Assembly (NCBI GenBank): GCA_964455095.1 | Contig: CAYVUV010000183.1 | Coordinates: 1 to 5,927, forward strand | Direction: 5' to 3' | Source: CAYVUV01 sp964455095 | GTDB lineage: Bacteria; Desulfobacterota; Binatia; HRBIN30; CADEER01 | DNA: 5,927 nucleotides | Shown: piece after piece, positions 5,777 to 5,927 of the stretch | How the letters are laid out: each line of letters starts with the position of its first letter | Numbering within the stretch: position 1 is the stretch's first letter | Position numbers and translations under genes: made by a program | Notes under the pieces: generated by a model | Seen by the model: only the letters and a program-made list of their open reading frames with translations | Told to the model about the DNA's origin: nothing | The model's database searches: none

Positions 5777-5927
5777 ATGGATCGGTCGATTCTGCAACGG
5801 GGTTTTCCAGTCGTTCTGCTGGCGGTGGCCCTGGCGGTCGCTGCGCTGGCGGTGGACGAGCTCAAGCTGCCAGCCGACGTGACGTACCGCGGCGCGGAGT
5901 CGTCACCGGGGCCGGTGGTCTTCAGTC
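5777..5927 (+). CDS. Partial exported protein, probable c7-type multiheme cytochrome N-terminus
   Basis: Only the first 50 residues are inside the window; the frame is still open at the edge. It begins MDRSILQRG, followed by a hydrophobic core PVVLLAVALAVAALA (11-25), a Sec-type signal peptide with likely cleavage near AALA-VDE, so the product should be periplasmic. The mature start, ELKLPADVTYRGAESSPGPVVFS (28-50), closely resembles the opening of class III c7-type cytochromes, where [S/A]-P-G-x-V-x-F-S is usually followed by H-x-x-H and the first CxxCH haem site. Those haem motifs lie beyond the window, so the assignment rests on this lead sequence only. The weak AAGG (5764-5767) lies 9 nt before the ATG. 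A sigma-54 type promoter lies directly upstream. Confidence 0.6.
   Translation, partial: MDRSILQRGFPVVLLAVALAVAALAVDELKLPADVTYRGAESSPGPVVFS

Overview
This is a strongly GC-rich bacterial window with G or C at most third codon positions. It looks chromosomal, and I see no mobile element, phage gene, CRISPR array or RNA gene. Several traits point to an uncultured deltaproteobacterial-type lineage (Desulfobacterota, Myxococcota or Binatota-like): a lipoprotein with a Thr/Pro-rich PTPTRTP-type linker, an apparent class III (c7-type) cytochrome start, a large GT-C-like membrane protein, and abundant palindromic intergenic repeats. That placement is an inference from gene style; no marker gene is present to prove it.

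Layout. Positions 1-219 hold one copy of a dispersed palindromic repeat (55-99) and the leader of a two-gene operon. The operon (220-2131, plus strand) encodes a FadD19-like acyl-CoA synthetase and, 22 nt later, a small ABM-domain protein (putative quinol monooxygenase type). Positions 2132-2515 have no gene. They carry a cluster of four palindromes (2172-2340), three of them in tandem with a period near 36 nt, then a bulged hairpin and the leader of the next gene. Positions 2516-3436 (plus) encode an unrecognised secreted lipoprotein. A convergent gap (3437-3623) contains a 16-bp hairpin with an overlapping alternative fold, and a second copy of the dispersed repeat. Positions 3624-5477 (minus) encode a 617-residue polytopic membrane protein resembling GT-C glycosyltransferases. 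A 299-nt divergent gap follows, with direct repeats, hairpins and a good sigma-54 type -24/-12 promoter. The window ends inside the N-terminus of an exported protein (from 5777, plus), whose start resembles periplasmic c7-type multiheme cytochromes.

How the genes relate. The synthetase and the ABM protein are almost certainly co-transcribed and probably act in one acyl-CoA or lipid/aromatic catabolic step; the substrate cannot be read from sequence. The lipoprotein, membrane protein and cytochrome stub appear to be three separate transcription units of envelope-related function. I found no convincing new multi-gene system. The best leads are the sigma-54 promoter before the putative cytochrome, the palindromic repeat families, and the cysteine-rich lipoprotein.
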